Assembly (NCBI GenBank): GCA_034437315.1
Contig: DAOTUC010000177.1
Location: 1-24,415 of the forward strand
Reading direction: 5' to 3'
Length of the DNA: 24,415 nucleotides
From: DSAR01 sp034437315
GTDB lineage: Bacteria; Chloroflexota; Anaerolineae; B4-G1
In this document: piece after piece, positions 7,743 to 14,045 of the stretch
Numbering within the stretch: the stretch's first letter is position 1
Layout of the letters: the number at the start of each line of letters is the position of its first letter
Made by a program: the position numbers and the translations under genes
Notes under the pieces: generated by a model
Told to the model about the DNA's origin: nothing
Database searches by the model: none
Seen by the model: the letters and a program-made list of their open reading frames with translations, nothing else

Positions 7743-7764
7743 GCAAAGGGCTTGAGGGTACAAT
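7736..7764 (+). promoter_or_regulatory. Promoter facing upp
   Basis: TTGACA (7736-7741), a 17-bp spacer and TACAAT (7759-7764) make an almost perfect housekeeping promoter with an expected start near 7771. The next plus-strand gene is upp at 8205, so the leader would be about 430 nt and would contain the hairpin at 7812-7912 and the foldback element at 8033-8183. Confidence 0.75.
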
Positions 7765-7811
7765 TTCACTATCCGACTTTCTTCAAATGGGTGCAGATAC
7801 TCTCGGTTACA

Positions 7812-7912
7812 ACCTCCCCGAAAGCTGTGACCAAGTAGGATTTACCCAGTTATGAGCACTTCAGAGAGCATTTGCAACCTCGCTCGCGGCAGATTTGAGC
7901 TTTCGGGAAGGT
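7812..7912 (+). repeat. Inverted repeat / RNA hairpin in the upp leader
   Basis: ACCTCCCCGAAAGCT (7812-7826) and AGCTTTCGGGAAGGT (7898-7912) are complementary over 14 of 15 positions and separated by 71 nt. Such arms would form a stable stem in the leader RNA. It could be a relic of a mobile element end pair or a regulatory fold. There is no T-run beside it. Confidence 0.6.
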
Positions 7913-8029
7913 CTTGTGAGCTTTGTCCAAAGTCCAATCTATAAGTCTAGCTTCATCAAAGATATCAAGAAAATCAATACTATCGACCTATTGATGGCTA
8001 TCACGTTTTACGCGCTTACGTTTTACTAA
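7856..8029 (+). pseudogene. Possible transposase C-terminal remnant
   Basis: A 57-codon open segment bounded by TGA (7853-7855) and TAA (8027-8029) has no start signal. Its middle part, FVQSPIYKSSFIKDIKKI then DLLMAITFYALTFY, recalls the C-terminal end of IS4/IS1634-type transposases, where a P-x-F-x-S-x-F-L-K patch, an RI pair and a hydrophobic ALLVY helix are common. The similarity is from memory and weak, the segment is lower in G+C than its neighbours, and the required DDE residues would lie upstream where no frame is open. The rest of 7765-8032 shows no gene. Confidence 0.3.
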
Positions 8030-8191
8030 AAAGGTTCTCTGGGATTTCGCATGGCGAGACCCTAAAGGTTTTGCTCAAGACCGCGCAAACAACGTTTTTG
8101 CCTTAAACAATGACCTTTTTCCATCAAAACCAGCGCAAAAACCTTTAGGGTCTATGATGGGCCATGCGAAATCCTGAAGACCCACTAAAAA
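8025..8191. mobile_element. MITE-like foldback element, copy A, with 8-bp target duplication
   Basis: The element is 151 bp (8033-8183) and is flanked by perfect direct repeats ACTAAAAA at 8025-8032 and 8184-8191. Its 23-bp ends are inverted repeats with 19 matches (left GGTTCTCTGG, right GGGTCTTCAG, then a shared GATTTCGCATGGC). A second inverted pair lies inside: AGACCCTAAAGGTTTTGC at 8057-8074 and its complement at 8135-8153, so the whole unit can fold back on itself. It has no transposase gene, so movement would need an enzyme acting in trans. The 8-bp duplication and GG-starting ends would fit an ISL3-type transposase, but that is inference. It lies 2 bp upstream of the upp Shine-Dalgarno. 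Confidence 0.88.
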
Positions 8192-8204
8192 TAGGAGGCG
8201 ATTT

Positions 8205-8834
8205 GTGAATCCGCAAGTGCATATCTCAACCCATCCTTTAGTGCAGCACAAGATAGCGCTACTCCGCGACCAGCGCACAGACCCCAAGAAATTCCGCGAA
8301 TTGCTACGCGAAATATCCATCCTCCTCACCTACGAGGCCACGACCGACCTGGACACAAAGGCCATCACGCTGACGACGCCTGTGGGCCAGGCCGAAGGAC
8401 GACGCCTGGAAGAGCGTGTGGGACTCGTCCCAATCCTGCGCGCCGGGCTGGGCATGGTGGAGGGTGTCTGGAGTATGATGCCTAACGCCGAGGTGTGGCA
8501 CATCGGCCTTCTGCGGGACGAACGCACGTTAGAACCGGTCGAGTATTACAGCCGCTTGCCCGTCAGTCCGACCGTGGACGTCTGCCTGGTGCTCGATCCC
8601 ATGCTGGCGACCGGCGGATCGGCCACAACCGCCATCGACATCCTCAAACGCTGGCAGGCCAAACGCATCAAATTCGTGGGCGTCATCGCCTCTGTAGAAG
8701 GGGTCGAGCGTGTGAGCCATACCCATCCCGACGTCCCCATCCACCTGGCCGCTGTGGACGAGGAACTGAACGACATCGGTTACATCGTGCCCGGCCTGGG
8801 TGACGCTGGAGATCGCCTGTTCGGCACCGGGTAA
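8205..8834 (+). CDS. upp: Uracil phosphoribosyltransferase
   Basis: The 209-residue enzyme joins uracil and PRPP to give UMP in pyrimidine salvage and is full length for the family. It shows ILRAGLGMVEGV (77-88), the PRPP loop VLDPMLATGGSA (129-140) and the C-terminal uracil-binding stretch GYIVPGLGDAGDR (192-204). The start is GTG at 8205, with AGGAGG (8193-8198) six bases before it. The foldback element copy A ends only 21 bp before the start codon, so it forms part of the leader of this gene. The glycosyltransferase gene begins 10 bp after the stop, which suggests a two-gene operon. Confidence 0.97.
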   Translation: MNPQVHISTHPLVQHKIALLRDQRTDPKKFRELLREISILLTYEATTDLDTKAITLTTPVGQAEGRRLEERVGLVPILRAGLGMVEGVWSMMPNAEVWHIGLLRDERTLEPVEYYSRLPVSPTVDVCLVLDPMLATGGSATTAIDILKRWQAKRIKFVGVIASVEGVERVSHTHPDVPIHLAAVDEELNDIGYIVPGLGDAGDRLFGTG

Positions 8835-8844
8835 TCGCCCCTTA

Positions 8845-9876
8845 ATGTTAACGACCTTTGTCATCGCCCTGGGCCTGGCCCTGGGGCTGACGCCTCTCGC
8901 CGGTCGCCTGGGTCGCCGCCTGGACATCGTCGACTGCCCCGGCGGCCGCCGGACCCACGAGCGGGCGACGCCCCGCCTGGGCGGCGTCGCGCTCTTCGCC
9001 GCTTTCACCATAGCCGTTCTCGTCGCGGCATGGCGGGGCGCCCTGACTGCCGACTATAACGCCGATGATTTCACCCGCCTCTACGGGCTGCTCGCCGGCG
9101 GATGGGGCGCTTTCATGTTCGGCTTACTCGACGACCGGCTCGATCTCCCTCCGGCGCCCCAATTCGCCTGCCAATTTCTGCTCTCGCTGGTCTCCCTCGC
9201 TACGCTGCTATGGCTGGAACGTTTCACCCTGCCGGTCTTCGGTTTCGTCGCCCTGGACGACTATGCATGGGGACCCTGGGTCTACATCCCCCTGACCATC
9301 TTCTGGGTGATGGGCATGATGAACACCGTCAACTGGCTGGACGGCCTGGACGGCCTGGCGGCCGGCGTCGGCGCGATCCTGTGCCTCGTCCTATCCATTC
9401 ACATCCACACCGAGGGCAAAACCAGCGTCACCCACCTGCCGGTCGCGATGCTGGGCGCGCTGCTCGGTTTCCTGCCCTACAACTTTGCGCCGGCCCGCAT
9501 CTTCCTGGGCAGCGCGGGGGCTTTCTTCCTCGGCTACACGCTCAGCAGCCTGGGATTGATCGCCGGCGGGCGCGTGGCGACCGTGCTCCTGGTGATGGGC
9601 CTGCCCATCGTGGACGTCGCCTGGCAGATTTTCGACCGCCTGCGCCGCCGTCGCTCTCCGGCGCAGGCGGACCGGGGGCACCTCCATTACCGCCTGCTCG
9701 ATATGGGGTTGTCGACGCCGAGCATCGTGCTCCTCTATTGGGGATTTTGCGCCGTGTTCGGCCTGCTGGCCCTGCTCGTCTCCTCCCGCATCTACAAACT
9801 GCTGGCGCTGGCGAGCATCGGCGTCATCGTCACCGGCGCGCTGATCTGGTTATCGGGGCAAGACGGCGACGTATAA
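8845..9876 (+). CDS. MraY/WecA-type glycosyl-1-phosphate transferase (GT4)
   Basis: The 343-residue polytopic membrane protein belongs to the family that moves a sugar-1-phosphate from a UDP-sugar to undecaprenyl phosphate, the first membrane step of teichoic acid, O-antigen or similar glycan synthesis. Family motifs are THERATPRLGGVALF (37-51), the Asp pair in GLLDDRLDLPP (D96-D97), NTVNWLDGLDGLAAG (160-174) and the His motif RGHLHYRLLDMGLS (277-290), with about ten hydrophobic helices. It is WecA/TagO-like rather than MraY because the DGLDGLAAG loop and the HLHYRL form match that branch. I use ATG at 8845, 10 bp past upp; it lacks a clear Shine-Dalgarno, so coupling to upp translation is likely. 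The stop codon TAA (9874-9876) is the first part of the target duplication of element copy B. Confidence 0.92.
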   Translation: MLTTFVIALGLALGLTPLAGRLGRRLDIVDCPGGRRTHERATPRLGGVALFAAFTIAVLVAAWRGALTADYNADDFTRLYGLLAGGWGAFMFGLLDDRLDLPPAPQFACQFLLSLVSLATLLWLERFTLPVFGFVALDDYAWGPWVYIPLTIFWVMGMMNTVNWLDGLDGLAAGVGAILCLVLSIHIHTEGKTSVTHLPVAMLGALLGFLPYNFAPARIFLGSAGAFFLGYTLSSLGLIAGGRVATVLLVMGLPIVDVAWQIFDRLRRRRSPAQADRGHLHYRLLDMGLSTPSIVLLYWGFCAVFGLLALLVSSRIYKLLALASIGVIVTGALIWLSGQDGDV

Positions 9877-10040
9877 AAAGAGGGTCTTCAGGATTTCGCA
9901 TGGCCCATCATAGACCCTAAAGGTTTTTGCGCTGGTTTTGATGGAAAAAGGTCATTGTTTAAGGCAAAAACGTTGTTTGCGCGGCCTTAAGCAAAACCTT
10001 TAGGATCTCGCCATGCGAAATCCCAGAGAACCTAAAAAGA
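9874..10040. mobile_element. MITE-like foldback element, copy B, inverted to copy A
   Basis: The element is 151 bp (9882-10032) and is the reverse complement of copy A with only three differences that I can count. It has its own perfect direct repeats TAAAAAGA at 9874-9881 and 10033-10040. The left repeat contains the stop codon of the glycosyltransferase gene. Because the two copies carry different target duplications, each inserted separately. The near-identity of the copies points to recent movement. Confidence 0.88.
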
Positions 10041-10081
10041 AAAGGGATTTATGGGATGAGCATTTTTGATCCGCAAATCCC
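10041..10081. other. Stem-loop between glycosyltransferase and hydrolase genes
   Basis: GGGATTT (10044-10050) pairs with AAATCCC (10075-10081), with an inner GGAT/ATCC pair and a 2x2-type internal loop. On the minus strand it is followed by CTTTTCTTTTT, as an intrinsic terminator would be; on the plus strand it has no T-run. It may block antisense transcription or end the upp transcript less efficiently. Confidence 0.4.
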
Positions 10082-10099
10082 ACCCATCCGTGTTCTTCA

Positions 10100-10127
10100 T
10101 TGACAATCCACGCCCCTCGGTTAAAAT
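10100..10127 (+). promoter_or_regulatory. Promoter of the lipoprotein hydrolase gene
   Basis: TTGACA (10100-10105), a 16-bp spacer and TAAAAT (10122-10127) predict a transcript start near 10134. The ATG is at 10137, so the mRNA would be leaderless or almost so, in line with the absence of a Shine-Dalgarno. Confidence 0.7.
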
Positions 10128-10136
10128 AGCCCGACT

Positions 10137-11456
10137 ATGCCAAAACTTTCCCTCAAGATTTTACAAAAAACGCTCTGGAACACCACCGCGCTCGTCCTGA
10201 CCGCCGCGATCTGGCTCAGCGGATGTCGCCTCCAGTCTACTCCCACTAAAAGCCCTCATGCCCCTTCCCCTACCCCGGTACCGACCGCCACACCCTACAC
10301 CATCTATATGCCCGGCATCGAAGCGGGGGAAGCGTCGCCGCTGGACACGCCATCCCCGCTCACCACCCCCACGCCGCCGCCCAGCCCCACCCCGCCGCCC
10401 AGCCCCACCCCGCTGCCCCCGCCGGTTCCCAAACCGGATTATGGCGTGCAAATTCACCTCTTCATCGAGGGCGACTTGGTCCAGCCCCTGGAATGGGCGC
10501 GCGGCCTGGGGGTCGGATGGGTCAAACAACAGGTGATGTGGCACACCGTCGAGCACGGCCCCGACAATTTCGATTGGCGGCAATTGGACCGCATCGTCGA
10601 GGGTTGTCACGGTTTCGGGTTCAAGCTGCTGCTCGGCGTGATCCACGCGCCCGATTGGACCCGCGCCGTCGAACTGGAGACCGGGCCGCCTATGGATTAC
10701 GCCGAGTTCGGCCGCTTTATGGAGCAGATGGCCGCCCGCTACCGGGGGCGCGTGGCCGCTTACGAGCTGTGGAACGAACCGAACCTGGCCCGCGAGTGGC
10801 GCGGCGACACGCTGGATCCAGCCCGTTTCGTCGCGCTGGTGCAAGAGGGCGCCGGGGGCGTGCGCCGGGGCGACCCAGAGGCCCTGGTCATCAGCGGCGC
10901 GCCGGCGGTCACCGGCATCAACGACGGCGAGACCGCCATCGACGATCGCGTCTTCCTGCGCGGTATGTACGAGTCCGGCGTCAGCCAATGGGTGGACGGC
11001 ATCGGCGCCCATCCCTACGGGTACGCCAATCCGCCCGACGAGCGCTGGCAGGACGCCTCACACACCGCGCCGAGCCACAACGAGCATCCCAGCTTCTTCT
11101 TCCTGGATACGCTGGAGGATTACCGCGCCATCATGCTCGAATATGGAGATGAGGAGACTCAAATCTGGGTCACCGAGTTCGGTTGGCCGACGGTGGACAA
11201 CCTGCCCGGCTTGGACGTCACCGGCCTGGCGTATGCCCGGCACGTTTCCGAGGCGCAACAAGCCGAATATATCGTGCGCGCCTTTCGCCTGGGGGACGAA
11301 AGAGCCTGGGTGGGGCCGATGTTCCTGTGGAACCTGAACCTGGCGCCCATATGGGGAACGTCGGAGGCCTTCTCCGCCTACAGCGTCCTCCGTTCCGACG
11401 GCGACTATCGCCCGGCCTACATCGACCTGCGCCTCGCCGAACCGGGCGGGCCGTAG
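10137..11456 (+). CDS. Lipoprotein glycoside hydrolase (cellulase/GH5-GH39-like clan A)
   Basis: The 439-residue protein starts with a lipoprotein signal peptide whose lipobox LSGC places the lipidated Cys at residue 30. A Pro/Thr-rich spacer (about 31-100) with an embedded YTIYMPGIEAG follows, and then a TIM-barrel-type hydrolase domain (103-439). The acid/base Glu is E214 in YELWNEPNLAREW and the likely nucleophile is E347 in WVTEFGWPT, the paired pattern of clan GH-A retaining enzymes. Other barrel marks are WVKQQVMWHTVEHGPDNFDW and GIGAHPYGY. It should act outside the cell, tethered to the membrane, on a polysaccharide or glycoside that the sequence does not reveal. It probably has its own promoter at 10100-10127 and no Shine-Dalgarno. 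hisC follows after 63 bp. Confidence 0.88.
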   Translation: MPKLSLKILQKTLWNTTALVLTAAIWLSGCRLQSTPTKSPHAPSPTPVPTATPYTIYMPGIEAGEASPLDTPSPLTTPTPPPSPTPPPSPTPLPPPVPKPDYGVQIHLFIEGDLVQPLEWARGLGVGWVKQQVMWHTVEHGPDNFDWRQLDRIVEGCHGFGFKLLLGVIHAPDWTRAVELETGPPMDYAEFGRFMEQMAARYRGRVAAYELWNEPNLAREWRGDTLDPARFVALVQEGAGGVRRGDPEALVISGAPAVTGINDGETAIDDRVFLRGMYESGVSQWVDGIGAHPYGYANPPDERWQDASHTAPSHNEHPSFFFLDTLEDYRAIMLEYGDEETQIWVTEFGWPTVDNLPGLDVTGLAYARHVSEAQQAEYIVRAFRLGDERAWVGPMFLWNLNLAPIWGTSEAFSAYSVLRSDGDYRPAYIDLRLAEPGGP

Positions 11457-11475
11457 CCAATCGGCTGGTAGATTG

Positions 11476-11485
11476 ATCAGCTGAT
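11476..11485. promoter_or_regulatory. Small palindrome upstream of hisC
   Basis: ATCAGCTGAT is a perfect 10-bp palindrome, extending to a near-perfect 14-bp dyad, 34 bp before the hisC start. It may be an operator. No strong promoter hexamers flank it, so this is a weak call. Confidence 0.25.
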
Positions 11486-11519
11486 AACTGACCAAACCAT
11501 ATCCGATAAGGAGACAAAA

Positions 11520-12614
11520 ATGACAAGCCACGTCAAACCGCAACGGGGATTGCGCGCGATGCCGCCGTATAAGCCGGGCAAGCCAATCGAAGAGGTACAG
11601 AGGGAATACGGCGTTCAGGACGTCGTCAAGTTAGCCTCGAACGAGAACCCGCTGGGGCCTTCGCCCAAGGCGATGGAGGCGATCCGGGACGCGCTCTCTC
11701 AGCTTCACCTTTATCCCGATTCCCAGAGTTATACCTTGCGGCAGGCCATCGCCGATCACCTGGGCGTCCGGCGGGAACAAGTGGCGGTCGGCAACGGCGC
11801 CGACGGGATCATCATCCAAGCGAGTATGGCTTACCTGGACGAGGGGGACGAAGCGCTCATCAGCCAGTCCTCGTTCCCGGTCTACGATAAGTTCGCCCTC
11901 GCGATGCGGGCCAGGCTGGTCAAGACCCCGTTGACGGCCGACTATCGCCTGGATCTGGAGGCAATGGCGGATGCGATCACCGAGCGGACCAAGTTGATCA
12001 TCATCTGCAATCCAAACAACCCCACGGGGACCATCGTGCTGAGTAACGAGGTGGCCGCTTTTATGGATCGAGCGCCCGATCACGCCCTGATCATCTTCGA
12101 TGAGGCCTACTACGAGTTTGTCGACGACGCGCGCTACCCCGACACACTCCAGTACGTGATCGAAGGCCGGGAAAACGTCCTGGTGATGCGCACGCTTTCC
12201 AAAGCCTATGGACTGGCGGGCGTGCGTTTGGGATACGGCGTCGCGGCTACCTCGGTGCTGGAGCCGCTTTTCCAGGTCAAGGGGGTGTTTGAGGTCAACC
12301 GGCTGGCCCAGGCCGCCGGCGTCGCCGCGCTGCAGGACGAGGCGTTTCTCAAGCGGTCGATCGCGGCCAACCGAGCCGGGCACAGGTACCTGTACCGCGA
12401 ATTCGAGCGCCTGGGCCTGGGCTGCGTGCCGGGCTACGGGAACTTCATCCTGGTCGAGTTTGGCCCCCAGGCGCTGGATGTGCAGGAACGCTTGTTGGCC
12501 CAGGGCGTCATCGTCCGCCCGTGCGCCAGTTACGACCTGCCCACCTTCTTGCGCATCTCAGTAGGCGACGAAGCCCAGAACGCCCGGCTGGTCGAGGCGC
12601 TGGAAAACGTTTGA
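11520..12614 (+). CDS. hisC: Histidinol-phosphate aminotransferase
   Basis: The 364-residue PLP enzyme of fold type I makes histidinol phosphate from imidazole acetol-phosphate in histidine synthesis. Seen are LASNENPLGPSPKAMEA (38-54), YPDSQSYTLRQAIA, the phosphate and ring site CNPNNPTG (163-170), DEAYYEF (194-200), the PLP Lys in TLSKAYGLAGVRLGYG (K228), and the C-terminal VRPCASYDLPTFLRISVG with the substrate-phosphate Arg. The ATG follows AAGGAGA at normal spacing. No other his genes are nearby, so it stands apart from a his operon. Related enzymes can use aromatic amino acids, so a broader substrate range is possible. Its TGA stop directly abuts the stop of the convergent SDR gene with no base between. 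Confidence 0.93.
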   Translation: MTSHVKPQRGLRAMPPYKPGKPIEEVQREYGVQDVVKLASNENPLGPSPKAMEAIRDALSQLHLYPDSQSYTLRQAIADHLGVRREQVAVGNGADGIIIQASMAYLDEGDEALISQSSFPVYDKFALAMRARLVKTPLTADYRLDLEAMADAITERTKLIIICNPNNPTGTIVLSNEVAAFMDRAPDHALIIFDEAYYEFVDDARYPDTLQYVIEGRENVLVMRTLSKAYGLAGVRLGYGVAATSVLEPLFQVKGVFEVNRLAQAAGVAALQDEAFLKRSIAANRAGHRYLYREFERLGLGCVPGYGNFILVEFGPQALDVQERLLAQGVIVRPCASYDLPTFLRISVGDEAQNARLVEALENV

Positions 12615-13589
12615 TTACAACCCGGCCTGCCACCACATTAGCGCATCGGCGATTGTCTCGCGCAGCGGTCTGGGGTTATAGCCCAATTCGGTCTGAGCTT
12701 TGGCGTGGCTGAAATCACAGTTATCCCGCACCGTGCGCAATGAATACTCGGTGAATTTTGGAATCGCGCGCGTCATCCGGTAAAAAGGTCCAACGACGCG
12801 CGCGACCAGCCTTGCCAACCCCATTGGCAAGACGATGTGCGGGCTATGGACCCCCACGAATTCTTGCACGATCTCCTTGATCTGCAAAATTTCAATTCGC
12901 GCGCCCGAAAGGATGTAGGTTTCGCCTTTACGGCCCTTCTCCGCCGCCAGGATCAACCCCTTGGCGACATCACGCACATCCACGAAATCGTAAGCCCCCT
13001 GGACCAAGAAATGTAGTTTCTTCCGGGCGAAACCTCGGATTAGATGGCCCATTTCGGAACCGAGGTAATCGTGGGGGCCAATGACGCCGGTGGGGCAAGC
13101 GATGACCGCGTCGAGGCCCTGCTTCACAACCTCAAGGACGGCGAGGGCGCCCTCTGCTTTCGTACGGTCATAGGCCCCGCTGGGGCTATCCGGCGCGAAA
13201 GGGACGCGCTCGTCGATGCAGACGCCGTGGGGCATACGTTTGAAAGCGTGGATCGAACTGATGTGGACCATACGCCGCACCCCGGCGCGGAGCGCGGCCT
13301 GGGCGGTATTGCGCACGCCATCCACGTTAACTTGATGCATCAACGTTTCTGCGCCGGGCAAAATGGAGACGATGCCCGCCAGGTGATAGACCACATCAAC
13401 GCCATCCATCGCCTGTTCCAACGTTGCTGGTTCGAGCACATTGCCAGAGATACGCTCAACAGGCAAACCCGCCAGCGCCATGCAATCGTCGTTGGGGAGC
13501 GCCAGCGCGCGCACCGCCCGCGCCTGAGCCAGCAATTCACGCACCAACACATTCCCCACGTGACCTGTAGCGCCCGTTACCAGGATCAT
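12615..13589 (-). CDS. Extended SDR (NAD-dependent epimerase / dihydroflavonol-4-reductase-like)
   Basis: The 324-residue protein is an extended short-chain dehydrogenase. The nucleotide motif GATGHVG is at 6-12, DVVYHLAGIVS at 65-75, the Ser strand MVHISSIHAF near 107-116 and the catalytic YDRTK with Y140 and K144. The rest resembles the dihydroflavonol-4-reductase or hopanoid-associated sugar epimerase-like group; the substrate cannot be told. I start at ATG 13587-13589 because the glycine-rich strand begins there and a TGAGG lies before it; a further 12 upstream residues are unlikely. Transcription should begin at the promoter at 13684-13712, leaving a leader of about 90 nt with a terminator hairpin inside it. 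Confidence 0.9.
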   Translation of the reverse strand: MILVTGATGHVGNVLVRELLAQARAVRALALPNDDCMALAGLPVERISGNVLEPATLEQAMDGVDVVYHLAGIVSILPGAETLMHQVNVDGVRNTAQAALRAGVRRMVHISSIHAFKRMPHGVCIDERVPFAPDSPSGAYDRTKAEGALAVLEVVKQGLDAVIACPTGVIGPHDYLGSEMGHLIRGFARKKLHFLVQGAYDFVDVRDVAKGLILAAEKGRKGETYILSGARIEILQIKEIVQEFVGVHSPHIVLPMGLARLVARVVGPFYRMTRAIPKFTEYSLRTVRDNCDFSHAKAQTELGYNPRPLRETIADALMWWQAGL

Positions 13590-13613
13590 AGCAACCTCAT
13601 AATCTACAAAGTG

Positions 13614-13638
13614 AAAAAACCCCACCGTTCAGGCAGGG
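13614..13638 (-). terminator. Intrinsic terminator inside the SDR leader (putative attenuator)
   Basis: On the minus strand CCCTGCC pairs with GGTGGGG (with two G-U wobbles) around a 5-nt loop and is followed by TTTTTT (13619-13614). It lies between the promoter and the start codon, 25 bp before the SDR ATG. An upstream GGCGGGC (13666-13660) can pair with GCCCTGCC (13639-13632) with one bulge. That pairing would destroy the terminator, so the two folds are alternatives. Confidence 0.55.
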
Positions 13639-13683
13639 CAATGTGAGGGATCAACGCTCGCCCGCCCCCATCGACTCCCACGA

Positions 13684-13712
13684 ATTGTACCAACCTATCC
13701 CGTTTTCGTCAA
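13684..13712 (-). promoter_or_regulatory. Promoter of the SDR gene
   Basis: On the minus strand TTGACG (13712-13707), a 17-bp spacer and TACAAT (13689-13684) form a near-consensus promoter with an expected start close to 13677. Confidence 0.75.
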
Positions 13713-13744
13713 CATGCCGCTGGGAAAAACCTGATAGAAAATTC

Positions 13745-13775
13745 GCTCAGCGGCCCGTCCTCGGGCCGATTAGCG
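13745..13775. other. Strong hairpin, intergenic
   Basis: CGGCCCG (13751-13757) and CGGGCCG (13762-13768) pair perfectly around TCCT. After a 3x3 internal loop the stem continues with CGCT/AGCG. It lies in the gap between the SDR promoter and the kinase gene and has no T-run on either strand. Confidence 0.5.
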
Positions 13776-13850
13776 CCCCCGTGACGGTGGCTAGAGCATT
13801 GTTTAAGACACTCTGTAAAAGAATGTAAAAACATCATCCCGCTTTATCCA

Positions 13851-13920
13851 ATCCGCCGGGTCGCCCGTACTCGTGTCCGTTTGTGAGTGTCACGAGTCGG
13901 GAACGCCCGGCGGATTTTTC
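13851..13920 (+). terminator. Large two-part hairpin with T-run (terminator or ncRNA 3' end)
   Basis: ATCCGCCGGG (13851-13860) pairs perfectly with CCCGGCGGAT (13906-13915) and is followed by TTTT. Inside, CCCGTACTCGTG pairs with CACGAGTCGGG with one bulge around a loop of about 15 nt. No gene on the plus strand ends here, since hisC stops 1.2 kb earlier with the SDR gene in between. It therefore either ends an unrecognised small RNA starting after about 13713 or shields the kinase gene from read-through. The remainder of 13590-14012 shows no coding frame. Confidence 0.6.
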
Positions 13921-13969
13921 GTTGGACATGAGAGGGCGGACACACACCAGACAGTATAGGTGTGGGAGG

Positions 13970-13998
13970 TTGGCCTTTTTAGAACTGCACGATATAAT
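13970..13998 (+). promoter_or_regulatory. Promoter of the REC-GAF kinase gene
   Basis: TTGGCC (13970-13975), a 17-bp spacer and a perfect TATAAT (13993-13998) stand about 47 bp before the ATG at 14046. Confidence 0.72.
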
Positions 13999-14045
13999 AA
14001 GGCCGAGCCAGAGTGATGCCAGAATTCTCTAGAGGCGGGAAACGT

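Noticed and set aside
8075..8329. An 84-residue minus-strand frame across element copy A and upp
   Set aside because: It spans the end of a mobile element and the 5' part of upp with no ribosome site or domain.
8025..10040. A composite transposon carrying upp and the glycosyltransferase
   Set aside because: The outermost flanks do not match each other; each element has its own 8-bp duplication, so the copies inserted independently.
10161..11012. A 283-residue minus-strand frame antisense to the hydrolase
   Set aside because: It overlaps the signal peptide and catalytic domain of a convincing plus-strand gene and shows no domain.
13614..13638. An IS200/IS605-type hairpin end
   Set aside because: No transposase or second end is nearby, and the hairpin with T6 between promoter and start codon is better read as an attenuator.
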